Part shown: positions 1 through 6,863 of the stretch, one piece after another
How positions within the stretch are numbered: the stretch's first letter is position 1
Layout of the letters: every line of letters starts with the position of its first letter
NCBI RefSeq assembly: GCF_009849585.1
Contig: NZ_VCRN01000035.1
Coordinates: 1-47,061, forward strand
Source of the DNA: Bacillus sp. ZZV12-4809
GTDB lineage: Bacteria; Bacillota; Bacilli; Bacillales; Cytobacillaceae
Direction of reading: 5' to 3'
DNA length: 47,061 bases
The notes under the pieces: generated by a model
What the model was told of the DNA's origin: nothing
The model's database searches: none
What the model saw: the letters and a program-made list of their open reading frames with translations, nothing else
Program-made: the position numbers and the translations under genes

Positions 1-172
1 TATTAGCCCCGGTTTCCCGGAGTTATCCCAGTCTTACAGGCAGGTTGCCCACGTGTTACTCACCCGTCCGCCGCTGACTTCAGGGAGCAAGCTCCCATCA
101 GTCCGCTCGACTTGCATGTATTAGGCACGCCGCCAGCGTTCGTCCTGAGCCAGGATCAAACTCTCCATATAA
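1..172 (-). rRNA. 16S ribosomal RNA gene, 5' end only
   Basis: Read on the minus strand, 125-165 gives the universal start of bacterial 16S rRNA (AGAGTTTGATCCTGGCTCAG), followed by the normal V1 region running off the window at base 1. Only about 170 of roughly 1550 bases are present. The leader at 173-262 contains the usual Bacillus pre-16S motif TCTTTGAAAACTGAAC on the minus strand and a small GTCTTTT/AAAAGAC inverted repeat near 190-207. The rRNA operon lies directly downstream of the tRNA cluster, so it is probably fed by the tRNA promoters as well. The exact mature 5' end is uncertain by a few bases. Confidence 0.97.
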
Positions 173-265
173 GAGTTGATATAGCTCGATTGTCTTTTCG
201 AAAAAGACTAATGATTAAACGTTGACGTTTTGTTCGTTCAGTTTTCAAAGATCAATCAGTAAGTT

Positions 266-339
266 TGGAGCGGGTGAAGGGAATCGAACCCTCATCATCA
301 GCTTGGAAGGCTGAGGTTTTACCACTAAACTACACCCGC
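266..339 (-). tRNA. tRNA-Gly (TCC)
   Basis: Complete cloverleaf with acceptor stem GCGGGTG/CACCCGC, T-loop GGTTCGATT, anticodon TCC in the loop CTTCCAA and an encoded CCA at 266-268. It is the last tRNA before the 16S gene. Confidence 0.96.
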
Positions 340-366
340 ATATATATATAATTATTGTATCCCGAA

Positions 367-443
367 TGGTCGGGAAGACAGGATTCGAACCTGCGACCCC
401 TTGGTCCCAAACCAAGTGCTCTACCAAGCTGAGCTACTCCCCG
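367..443 (-). tRNA. tRNA-Pro (TGG)
   Basis: Cloverleaf with acceptor CGGGGAG/CTTCCCG, anticodon loop TTTGGGA (anticodon TGG), T-loop GTTCGAATC and an encoded CCA at 367-369. Confidence 0.96.
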
Positions 444-448
444 TAATA

Positions 449-525
449 TGGCGCGCCCGAGAGGAGTCGAACCCCTAACCTTTTGATCCGTAGTCAAACG
501 CTCTATCCAATTGAGCTACGGGCGC
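449..525 (-). tRNA. tRNA-Arg (ACG)
   Basis: Acceptor GCGCCCG/CGGGCGC, anticodon loop CTACGGA (anticodon ACG, reads CGN codons), discriminator base G and encoded CCA. This is the kind of tRNA the argS T-box at 42 kb would be expected to sense. Confidence 0.96.
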
Positions 526-546
526 ACGTTTTAAAGCAACTCTTAT

Positions 547-575
547 ATTATAGCAACTTCAGTTATGAAAGTCAA
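547..575 (-). promoter_or_regulatory. internal sigma-A promoter for Arg-Pro-Gly tRNAs and 16S
   Basis: On the minus strand a TTGACT -35 (570-575) and a perfect TATAAT -10 (547-552) are separated by exactly 17 bases. The site lies in the spacer between tRNA-Leu(GAG) and tRNA-Arg, so it would drive the last three tRNAs and the rRNA operon. Confidence 0.8.
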
Positions 576-585
576 CAGCTTTTTT

Positions 586-671
<86 letters not shown>

Positions 672-691
672 TTAATTAAGCGACAAGTAAC

Positions 692-720
692 ATCATACCA
701 AAACGTTATACTTAATTCAA
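692..720 (-). promoter_or_regulatory. internal sigma-A promoter between the two tRNA-Leu genes
   Basis: Minus-strand TTGAAT (-35, 715-720) and TATGAT (-10, 692-697) with a 17-base spacer, in the 59-base gap between tRNA-Leu(TAG) and tRNA-Leu(GAG). Confidence 0.6.
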
Positions 721-730
721 TGGTAATTAA

Positions 731-815
731 TGGTGCGGGTGAAGGGAGTCGAACCCCCACGCCTTGCGGCGCCAGATCCTAAGTCTGGTGCGTCTGCCAA
801 TTCCGCCACACCCGC
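731..815 (-). tRNA. tRNA-Leu (TAG)
   Basis: 85-base class II tRNA, acceptor GCGGGTG/CACCCGC, anticodon loop CTTAGGA (anticodon TAG), variable arm with GCCGCAAGGC, encoded CCA. Confidence 0.96.
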
Positions 816-831
816 AATATAAAATTAATAA

Positions 832-907
832 TGGTGAGCCATGAAGGACTCGAACCTTCGACCCTCTGATTAAAAGTCAGATGCTCTACCGACTGAGCTA
901 ATGGCTC
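832..907 (-). tRNA. tRNA-Lys (TTT)
   Basis: Acceptor GAGCCAT/ATGGCTC, anticodon loop CTTTTAA (anticodon TTT), T-loop GTTCGAGTC, encoded CCA at 832-834. Confidence 0.96.
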
Positions 908-915
908 ATTAAAAA

Positions 916-990
916 TGGCTGGGCTAGCAGGATTCGAACCTGCGAGTGACGGAGTCAAAGTCCGGTGCCTTACCGCTTGGCTATAGCCCA
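916..990 (-). tRNA. tRNA-Gln (TTG)
   Basis: Acceptor TGGGCTA/TAGCCCA, anticodon loop TTTGACT (anticodon TTG), T-loop GTTCGAATC, encoded CCA at 916-918. Confidence 0.96.
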
Positions 991-1000
991 ATAATTAAAA

Positions 1001-1064
1001 TGGCGATCCCGACGCGAATCGAACCCGCGATTCTCCTGCGTGACAGGCAAGCGTGTTAACGGCC
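1001..1064 (-). pseudogene. decayed tRNA-Asp (GTC) lacking its 5' quarter
   Basis: The minus strand carries a recognisable 3' part of tRNA-Asp: anticodon loop CTGTCAC (GTC) on a CTTGC/GCAGG stem, T-arm, acceptor 3' strand CGGGATC, discriminator G and CCA. The matching 5' acceptor strand (GATCCCG expected) and most of the D-arm are absent; upstream there is only CCGGCC and A-rich spacer. The T-stem also has a G-G clash (GCGGG against CGCGT) and the anticodon stem has a G-U pair. It cannot fold into a cloverleaf, so I call it a pseudogene. A sequencing or assembly deletion is the alternative. Confidence 0.8.
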
Positions 1065-1077
1065 GGAAATAAAAAAG

Positions 1078-1149
1078 TGACCCGTACGGGATTCGAACCC
1101 GTGTTACCGCCGTGAAAGGGCGGTGTCTTAACCGCTTGACCAACGGGCC
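1078..1149 (-). tRNA. tRNA-Glu (TTC)
   Basis: Acceptor GGCCCGT/ACGGGTC, anticodon loop TTTCACG (anticodon TTC), T-loop GTTCGAATC. Unlike its neighbours no CCA is encoded after the discriminator A, so CCA must be added after transcription. Confidence 0.95.
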
Positions 1150-1164
1150 GTTGTTAGAATATTC

Positions 1165-1255
1165 TGGCGGAGAAGGAGGGATTTGAACCCTCGCGCCGCT
1201 TACGCGACCTACACCCTTAGCAGGGGCGCCTCTTCAGCCACTTGAGTACTTCCCC
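1165..1255 (-). tRNA. tRNA-Ser (GCT)
   Basis: 91-base class II tRNA with long variable arm, acceptor GGGGAAG/CTTCTCC containing one G-U pair, anticodon loop CTGCTAA (anticodon GCT) and encoded CCA at 1165-1167. Confidence 0.95.
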
Positions 1256-1260
1256 AAAAA

Positions 1261-1335
1261 TGGCTCCGCAGGCAGGATTCGAACCTGCGACCGTTCGGTT
1301 AACAGCCGAATGCTCTACCACTGAGCTACTGCGGA
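1261..1335 (-). tRNA. tRNA-Asn (GTT)
   Basis: First tRNA of the cluster. Acceptor TCCGCAG/CTGCGGA, anticodon loop CTGTTAA (anticodon GTT), encoded CCA at 1261-1263. The Asn-Ser-Glu-Gln-Lys-Leu-Leu order next to a ydcK-like gene is that of the B. subtilis trnS cluster. Confidence 0.96.
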
Positions 1336-1395
1336 ATAATATAAACAATAATAATCTTAATCGATAAAACAGTTAACTTCTTATCGACTCTTCAT

Positions 1396-1424
1396 ATTAT
1401 AAGGACATGGGCTATAAAAGTCAA
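1396..1424 (-). promoter_or_regulatory. main sigma-A promoter of the tRNA-rRNA cluster
   Basis: Minus-strand TTGACT (-35, 1419-1424) and perfect TATAAT (-10, 1396-1401) with a 17-base spacer, about 60 bases before tRNA-Asn. Near-consensus strength fits a stable RNA operon. Confidence 0.85.
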
Positions 1425-1498
1425 GCATATTTTTTAAGAGAATTTATTAGCCGTTTGTCCGATTTTGACCTGCGACAATTATTAAATATAATGTGTAC

Positions 1499-1972
1499 CT
1501 ATTCTAATGTCAACTCTTTTTTAAATTTTAATTTCCCTTTGCATTTTCCGCAGACATACTTTTGAGTATTAACTTTTCTTTTTCTCTGAAAGACTTGGCC
1601 GCAATCTTTGCACACATAAACAAGAACCTTAGCAGATCTGTTTGTTTTCGGACGATCAGGCAAGGCTGCACAAAATCGGGGTGCTCCAACTTTCTTCATT
1701 AACATTCTGAAGTCCTGATCACGATGTTTGTATCCTTTTCCTTCCAAGTGCAAATGATAATGACATAGCTCGTGTTTAATAATTCCTTCCAACTCTTCGA
1801 GACCAAGCTGTTCAAAATACTTTTTGTTTATTTCTACATGATGGGTATTCAGCATATATCTTCCGCCAGTGGATTTTAGGCGTGAATTAAAATATGCCCG
1901 GTGGCAAAAGGGCTTGCCAAAGCTTTCTAATGATATCTTTTCAACAAGTGTCTGAAGATCCTGGTCATTCAT
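1499..1972 (-). CDS. ydcK: SprT-like zinc metalloprotease-fold protein (YdcK type)
   Basis: 157 residues. The SprT family signature is visible as the zinc-binding HELCH at residues 67-71 followed by a second histidine-rich stretch ([10 protein letters not shown]). Near the C terminus two CxxC pairs (YVCKDCG and YVCGKCKG, about 121-145) form a probable zinc ribbon. Length and sequence fit B. subtilis YdcK, which sits at the same place between the tRNA cluster and cmpA/tex. Its exact substrate is not known; the fold suggests a protease related to SPRTN, but activity in bacteria is unproven. The ATG start is preceded by GAGAGG at a somewhat long distance of about 12 bases. It is transcribed away from cmpA. 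Confidence 0.9.
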   Translation of the reverse strand: MNDQDLQTLVEKISLESFGKPFCHRAYFNSRLKSTGGRYMLNTHHVEINKKYFEQLGLEELEGIIKHELCHYHLHLEGKGYKHRDQDFRMLMKKVGAPRFCAALPDRPKTNRSAKVLVYVCKDCGQVFQRKRKVNTQKYVCGKCKGKLKFKKELTLE

Positions 1973-2106
1973 CGCAATGTTTTTCCTCTCTTATCGTAAA
2001 CATGACAACCTATTATAGCATACATTATATATACCTTTTACAGCTCTGAATCCGCCTTTCAGCCCAGGGAGCCTTTGTCAGAATTCAATTAATGGGAGGT
2101 CATCTT

Positions 2107-2220
2107 ATGCCTGTATGGTTTCAAAATCAAATCCAGCGTGCTTTTTATGAAAAAGACCGCTATCAGATCAAACTGCTGAATCAGTGCTGGTTTTTCTATC
2201 GAAAGAAACACTGCTCATAA
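2107..2220 (+). CDS. cmpA: CmpA, cortex morphogenetic small protein (ClpXP adaptor)
   Basis: A 37-residue ORF starting MPVWFQNQIQRAF and ending in YRKKHCS, with a strong ribosome binding site (GGGAGG at 2094-2099, 7 bases before the ATG). The central KDRYQIKLLNQCW segment is what I recognise from CmpA of B. subtilis, which lies at the same position between tex and ydcK. There CmpA is a sporulation quality-control factor that helps ClpXP degrade the coat basement protein SpoIVA in defective spores. A CATACATT at 2019-2026 resembles a sigma-E -10 element but no fitting -35 is seen. Easily missed because of its size. Confidence 0.88.
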   Translation: MPVWFQNQIQRAFYEKDRYQIKLLNQCWFFYRKKHCS

Positions 2221-2305
2221 AAAGCCGGAGTTCAATTCATCGAAACCCCGCGGTAATGACTATGCCAGGATGTCCTTATACAATCTAACTCATTTATTAT
2301 AATCC

Positions 2306-2351
2306 ATAAAAAGCATAAGCCAAATCACGCAATAAATAGATTTGGCTTATG
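2306..2351 (-). terminator. terminator of tex
   Basis: A 13-bp perfect inverted repeat (CATAAGCCAAATC at 2314-2326 against its complement at 2339-2351, 12-base loop) is followed on the minus strand by CTTTTTA. It lies just after the tex stop. Confidence 0.8.
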
Positions 2352-2383
2352 GCTCGAATGAACTTTAAAGCTATTAGCTTTTA

Positions 2384-4561
2384 TTAATTAGAATGGCCCA
2401 GCATTGTTAAAGCGACTCTTCCCTTGTGCTTGTCGACAGAGTCAACCCAGACTGTTACCACATCACCAACGGAAACGACGTCCAGCGGATGTTTGACAAA
2501 TTTGCGGCTGAGCTTGGAAATATGAACAAGTCCGTCCTGTTTGACTCCAATATCGACAAAGGCCCCGAAGTCTACAACATTCCGCACTGTCCCTTGCAGT
2601 TCCATTCCTTCCTGCAGGTCTTCAAGCTTTAGAACTTCTTTTTTCAAAAGGGGCTTTGGCAGCTCATCTCGCGGATCCCTTTCCGGTCTCATTAATGCGT
2701 CTATGATATCTTTCAGTGTCAGCTCTCCAATCTCAAGCTCCCGGGCTGTCTGAGAGATATCAATTCCTTTAAGCGCTTCTCTTAGCGATGGCGATCCAAG
2801 ATCATTTGATTTAAAGCCTAGAGTAGTAAGCAATTTATTTACTTCTGCATATGTTTCCGGGTGGATGCCAGTACGGTCCAGAGGTTCCTTTCCATCGATA
2901 ATCCGCAGGAAGCCGATTGCCTGTTCATATGTTTTGGCACCAAGCCGCGGAATTTTCTTCAATTGCTTGCGGTCCGTAAACTTTCCTTCCTCATCCCGTT
3001 TTTTAATAATATTTAAGGCAACCGTTTTTGACAAACCGGCTACATGCTGCAGTAATGAAGATGAAGCTGTATTTACATTGACGCCCACCTGGTTTACCGC
3101 AGTTTCTACTACAAAAGCCAGGGATTCTGACAGCTTTTTCTGGGATACGTCATGCTGATATTGACCAACCCCGACTGATTTCGGATCTATTTTAACCAAC
3201 TCTGCAAGAGGATCCTGGAGGCGCCGGGCGATTGAAACAGCACTTCTTTCTTCCACCTGTAAGTCAGGAAATTCTTCTCTGGCAAGGTCTGAGGCAGAAT
3301 ATACGCTCGCCCCTGCTTCATTGACAATCAGATAGAATATTTCCTCATCCATGTCCTTTAATATATCTGCGATGAACTGTTCAGTTTCCCTTGAAGCGGT
3401 CCCATTGCCAATGGCAACCATTTTTACTTTATAGGATTTTAGAATTTGAATTACTTTCTCCCGCGCCTGATTCGTTTTGGAAACCGGCGGATGCGGATAA
3501 ATGACTCCGATATCAAGTACTTTCCCTGTTTCATCCACAACAGCCAGCTTGCAGCCTGTTCTGTAGGCAGGGTCCACCCCAAGTACAACCTTTCCTTTTA
3601 ACGGGGGCTGAAGAAGCAGTTTTCTGAGATTTTCGGAAAAGATCATAATTGCCTGTTCTTCTGCTTTTTCAGTCAGCTCATTCCGTATTTCACGTTCAAT
3701 CGATGGCATGATCAGGCGCTTATAGCCGTCATCTATGGCTTCCTTTACAATAGGGCCGGCAGGAGAACCCTCATCCTTTACCCACTTTTTATATAAGTAC
3801 TTTAAAATAAATTCGGTATTAGGCTTAATGTTAATCTTTAAGACTTCCTCTTTTTCACCGCGGTTTAAAGCAAGTGTACGGTGTGGAACTATCTTGCTCA
3901 CCGGTTCTTCATACTCATAATACATTTCATAAACGCCTTTTTCATCATTCTCTTTATTCTTCACAGAGGACTCAATGGTACTCTTTTTAGCGGTTTCCAT
4001 ACGGATCCATTTCCTGCTCTCCGCTTCATCTGATACCCATTCTGCGATAATATCCTTTGCTCCAGAGATCGCTTCTTCCGGTGTGGTTACTCCCTTTTCT
4101 TCTGATAGGAATTCTTTGGCTTTTGCAGCAGGGGGTTCATTTAGCGAAAAGGTAAGAAGCCATTCAGCAAAGGGTTCAAGTCCTTTTTCTTTTGCGGAAG
4201 TCGCTTTCGTGCGGCGCTTTTGCTTATATGGGCGGTATAAGTCTTCTACTTCCTGAAGCTTGACTGCTTTTTCAATTTGGGCTTTTAGCTCTCCTGTCAA
4301 TTTGCCTTGTTCTTCAATTAAGCGGATGACCTCTTCCTTACGCTGATTAAGGTTTTGTATGTATTGCCAGCGCTCCATGATATCGCGGATTTGAACTTCA
4401 TCCAGCGCGCCTGTCTGTTCTTTTCTGTACCGCGCGATAAATGGGACTGTGTTTCCTTCTTCCAGTAAACTGATTGTGTTTTTTACTTGTCTAATGGCTA
4501 TTGATAATTCTCCAGCGATTAGGTTTAGTATTTGGTCTTGTTTATCCAATGTTTTTTCCAA
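2384..4561 (-). CDS. tex: Tex family RNA-binding transcription accessory protein
   Basis: About 725 residues. Order of domains: N-terminal helical Tex region, YqgF/RNase H-like domain around 330-460 (GVDPAYRTGCKLAVVD), helix-hairpin-helix segments, and a C-terminal S1 RNA-binding domain (GTVRNVVDFGAFVDIG). Tex proteins bind nucleic acid and associate with the transcription machinery. Homologue of B. subtilis ydcI in the same position. The start is decided by the Shine-Dalgarno site GGAGG: an ATG at 4567 is only 1 base away, while a TTG at 4561 has a 7-base spacer and gives MEKTLDKQ, so I chose the TTG. A longer reading from 4588 has no ribosome binding site. Confidence 0.95.
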   Translation of the reverse strand: MEKTLDKQDQILNLIAGELSIAIRQVKNTISLLEEGNTVPFIARYRKEQTGALDEVQIRDIMERWQYIQNLNQRKEEVIRLIEEQGKLTGELKAQIEKAVKLQEVEDLYRPYKQKRRTKATSAKEKGLEPFAEWLLTFSLNEPPAAKAKEFLSEEKGVTTPEEAISGAKDIIAEWVSDEAESRKWIRMETAKKSTIESSVKNKENDEKGVYEMYYEYEEPVSKIVPHRTLALNRGEKEEVLKINIKPNTEFILKYLYKKWVKDEGSPAGPIVKEAIDDGYKRLIMPSIEREIRNELTEKAEEQAIMIFSENLRKLLLQPPLKGKVVLGVDPAYRTGCKLAVVDETGKVLDIGVIYPHPPVSKTNQAREKVIQILKSYKVKMVAIGNGTASRETEQFIADILKDMDEEIFYLIVNEAGASVYSASDLAREEFPDLQVEERSAVSIARRLQDPLAELVKIDPKSVGVGQYQHDVSQKKLSESLAFVVETAVNQVGVNVNTASSSLLQHVAGLSKTVALNIIKKRDEEGKFTDRKQLKKIPRLGAKTYEQAIGFLRIIDGKEPLDRTGIHPETYAEVNKLLTTLGFKSNDLGSPSLREALKGIDISQTARELEIGELTLKDIIDALMRPERDPRDELPKPLLKKEVLKLEDLQEGMELQGTVRNVVDFGAFVDIGVKQDGLVHISKLSRKFVKHPLDVVSVGDVVTVWVDSVDKHKGRVALTMLGHSN

Positions 4562-4610
4562 GTTCATTCCTCCATCATAGAGTCTCAATATTTATTTTAT
4601 CAAAAGAATA

Positions 4611-4642
4611 AACAAAAAGCTTACCCTGTCTAGAGTAAGCTT
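4611..4642 (-). terminator. terminator at the end of the sigB operon
   Basis: AAGCTTAC (4617-4624) pairs with GTAAGCTT (4635-4642) across a 10-base loop and is followed on the minus strand by TTTTTG. The stem overlaps the last codons of rsbX. Confidence 0.75.
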
Positions 4643-5226
4643 CCAAGTATGAAAGTAGCATCATCTGATGTAGATGGATACTGCTTCTTTATATCTTCCG
4701 AGATAAGATCAATAGGGAGAAATGCTTTCAGCAAAGATTTAACCCCATGGATATTAAATCCATCTGAGTATATCAAAAATTTAGATTCCGCTTCATACGT
4801 AAACCGCTGGGTATGAAACACCTGCGGCCTGCCTGACAGATAACCGGTTACTGGCAGGGGGTAAGTGAGTTTCCCCGTAGAGGAATAAAGGAAAAATCGT
4901 ATATTCCCTACACAGCTGTAAACAAATTCCCTCGAAGCAAAATGCACTTTAAACAGCGCGACTGCTGCTCCTCTTTTTTGCACAAGAATTTCGTTGCAGA
5001 GCTTCATCAGGGTATCTACATCTTTCTCATGATGCTGCTCTACAACGGAAACAACAGCAGAAGAGGCCTCATACGCATATTCCCCGCTTCCAAGGCCATC
5101 CGCCAGCACACATACAAAGTATTCATCTGTTGCGGTAAAATAATATCCATCACCACAGAATGACTTACCTTCTTTAGCTGTCTGGTGAGCAATCACTTCG
5201 ATGTTATCTCTAACCAATTTGGTCAT
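4630..5226 (-). CDS. rsbX: RsbX, PP2C-type phosphatase of the stressosome
   Basis: 198 residues. PP2C-like motifs are visible (ADGLGSGEYAYEASS near the N terminus; IYSDGFN and a C-terminal DDATFILG). In B. subtilis RsbX removes phosphate from RsbS and RsbR and thereby resets the environmental stress pathway. Last gene of the operon. The start at 5226 (ATG) lies 8 bases behind CGGAG and overlaps the sigB stop as ATGA, so translation is probably coupled. An in-frame GTG 9 bases upstream is less likely. Confidence 0.95.
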   Translation of the reverse strand: MTKLVRDNIEVIAHQTAKEGKSFCGDGYYFTATDEYFVCVLADGLGSGEYAYEASSAVVSVVEQHHEKDVDTLMKLCNEILVQKRGAAVALFKVHFASREFVYSCVGNIRFFLYSSTGKLTYPLPVTGYLSGRPQVFHTQRFTYEAESKFLIYSDGFNIHGVKSLLKAFLPIDLISEDIKKQYPSTSDDATFILGSLL

Positions 5227-6017
5227 GAAAGGCACTCCGAGTTATTTGTTTCAGAGTGGATCGCTTCCTGAAGCTTTTTAATTGCACGGCGCTGAAGTCG
5301 CGAGACATGCATCTGGGAAATCCCCAGTTTATCTCCAGCTTCCTTTTGGCTCATATTCTCAAGATATGTGTATTGTATAATTAATTTCTCTCTCTCAGAC
5401 AGAACATGCAGGACTTTTTCAAGCACCAGCATTTGATTTACTTTTTCAAAGCCCTCGTCCACATTTCCGACGATATCCAAAAGGGTGACTGTTCCGCCAT
5501 CAGAATCAGCTTCGATTGAATGGTCAACAGAAAGAGCCTGATAGCTTTTTCCCATTTCCATCGCTTCGAGCACTTCTTCTTCTGATACTCCAAGCACATC
5601 GGCAATTTCGTCTACTCTTGGCGACCTATGAAGCTCTGTTGTAAGCTCTTCAACGGTGGCTTTAATTTTCGGACCCAATTCCTTTATACGGCGCGGAACA
5701 TGAACACTCCAGGTTTTATCCCTTAAGAAGCGTTTAATCTCCCCGATAATGGTAGGAACAGCAAAGGCCTCAAAGGTTTTGCCGAAAGACTCATCATAGC
5801 GGCGGATTGCACCCAATAAGCCTATAATGCCTACCTGGACAATATCCTCATGATAAGATCTCCCCTTTGAGTACTTGCGGGCAATGGCTTCAACTAAATT
5901 CTGATATTGTAGAACCAGTGTATTTTGAGCATCTTCATCCTGATGAAGCTGGTAGGCTTTGATTAAAGCATTTGTTTCTTCTTTGGATTTTTGGTTAGGT
6001 TGAGATTGTTTTTGCAT
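5223..6017 (-). CDS. sigB: RNA polymerase sigma factor SigB (general stress)
   Basis: 264 residues, full length for SigB. Region 2 (YHEDIVQVGIIGLLGAIRRYD, core of -10 recognition) and a C-terminal region 4 helix-turn-helix (SQKEAGDKLGISQMHVSRLQRRA) are clear. SigB directs transcription of the general stress regulon and is held inactive by RsbW. It overlaps rsbW by 23 bases and rsbX by 4. The ATG follows a purine-rich GTGGAGAGGG. Expected to be autoregulated through the sigma-B promoter upstream of rsbV. Confidence 0.98.
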   Translation of the reverse strand: MQKQSQPNQKSKEETNALIKAYQLHQDEDAQNTLVLQYQNLVEAIARKYSKGRSYHEDIVQVGIIGLLGAIRRYDESFGKTFEAFAVPTIIGEIKRFLRDKTWSVHVPRRIKELGPKIKATVEELTTELHRSPRVDEIADVLGVSEEEVLEAMEMGKSYQALSVDHSIEADSDGGTVTLLDIVGNVDEGFEKVNQMLVLEKVLHVLSEREKLIIQYTYLENMSQKEAGDKLGISQMHVSRLQRRAIKKLQEAIHSETNNSECLS

Positions 6018-6468
6018 CCCTCTCCACCTGCTCTCCTTCTAGGTATTTGGTCATAAAGACCGTAACACCCTCTTTGTGATGAATTCTAACTTCATCCATC
6101 AATGTCTCAATCAGGTATAGACCCAAGCCTCCTTCACGCAAAAATTCCACAGAATCGGTCTGGTCATATGGCCCAATGCCTTGTCTGGCAGATTGGAAAT
6201 CAAAACTTTTTCCGCTGTCCGCGACCATTACCTCAAGACGGTCAGGATATAAACCGAACCCGATGACTACTTCCCCTTGCTCATTCTGTTTGTATGCGTG
6301 TTGAACTGCATTAGTGCAGGCTTCACTTGTCGCGATTTTAAGATCTTCAATTTCTTCATAGGCAAAACCCATTCTGCTGGCAATCCCTGATAATGTCAGG
6401 CGGATTACCCCAACAAATTCCGGCTTGGCCGGAATTTTCACCTCTATATAATCAAATGGCTCGTTCAT
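5995..6468 (-). CDS. rsbW: RsbW, anti-sigma-B factor and RsbV kinase
   Basis: 157 residues with the GHKL/Bergerat ATP-binding fold: N-box EACTNAVQHAY near residues 49-59, a DSGKSFD motif and a GLGLYLI glycine motif. RsbW binds and blocks SigB and phosphorylates RsbV on serine. Sits between rsbV and sigB, overlapping both by a few bases, which keeps anti-sigma and sigma in fixed ratio. Confidence 0.98.
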   Translation of the reverse strand: MNEPFDYIEVKIPAKPEFVGVIRLTLSGIASRMGFAYEEIEDLKIATSEACTNAVQHAYKQNEQGEVVIGFGLYPDRLEVMVADSGKSFDFQSARQGIGPYDQTDSVEFLREGGLGLYLIETLMDEVRIHHKEGVTVFMTKYLEGEQVERDAKTIST

Positions 6469-6797
6469 TGTACTCCACCTTCAATCCCGCTGTTAATATC
6501 GATAATATCTGCTAGGCCTGTAATTTCGAAAAGTCTCTTTAAACGGTCCGATAATCCAACAATCTGGAATTTGCCGTTATTGGCACGGACATTTTTAAAT
6601 ACACCAACAAATACACCTAAGCCGGTACTATCCATATAAGAGACCTCAGATAGATTGACCACCATTTCTACGCCTTCCTTTTCTGTTAAAGGAAAAAGCT
6701 CTTCACGGAGTTTAGGTGCTGTATACGCATCAATTTCTCCGCTTATCATTGCTTCAATCAGCATATCATTTTCTTTTACATCTATAGTAATATTCAT
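6465..6797 (-). CDS. rsbV: RsbV, anti-anti-sigma factor
   Basis: 110-residue STAS-domain protein. The conserved phosphorylated serine is S57 in the motif MDSTGLG. Unphosphorylated RsbV captures RsbW and frees SigB. It is the first gene downstream of the sigma-B promoter at 6838-6863 and has the ribosome binding site AGAGGTGG. Overlaps rsbW by 4 bases. Confidence 0.98.
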   Translation of the reverse strand: MNITIDVKENDMLIEAMISGEIDAYTAPKLREELFPLTEKEGVEMVVNLSEVSYMDSTGLGVFVGVFKNVRANNGKFQIVGLSDRLKRLFEITGLADIIDINSGIEGGVQ

Positions 6798-6837
6798 AAT
6801 AGACCCACCTCTTTACATGTCAACTGCTTTTTACTAA

Positions 6838-6863
6838 TTACCCGCTTTTGAAACCCATTAAAC
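6838..6863 (-). promoter_or_regulatory. sigma-B promoter for rsbV-rsbW-sigB-rsbX
   Basis: Minus strand GTTTAA (-35, 6858-6863), 14-base spacer, GGGTAA (-10, 6838-6843), matching the known sigma-B consensus GTTTAA-N12-15-GGGTAT. The rsbU stop codon TAA (6858-6860) is part of the -35 box. Same position as the autoregulatory promoter known in B. subtilis. Confidence 0.88.
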
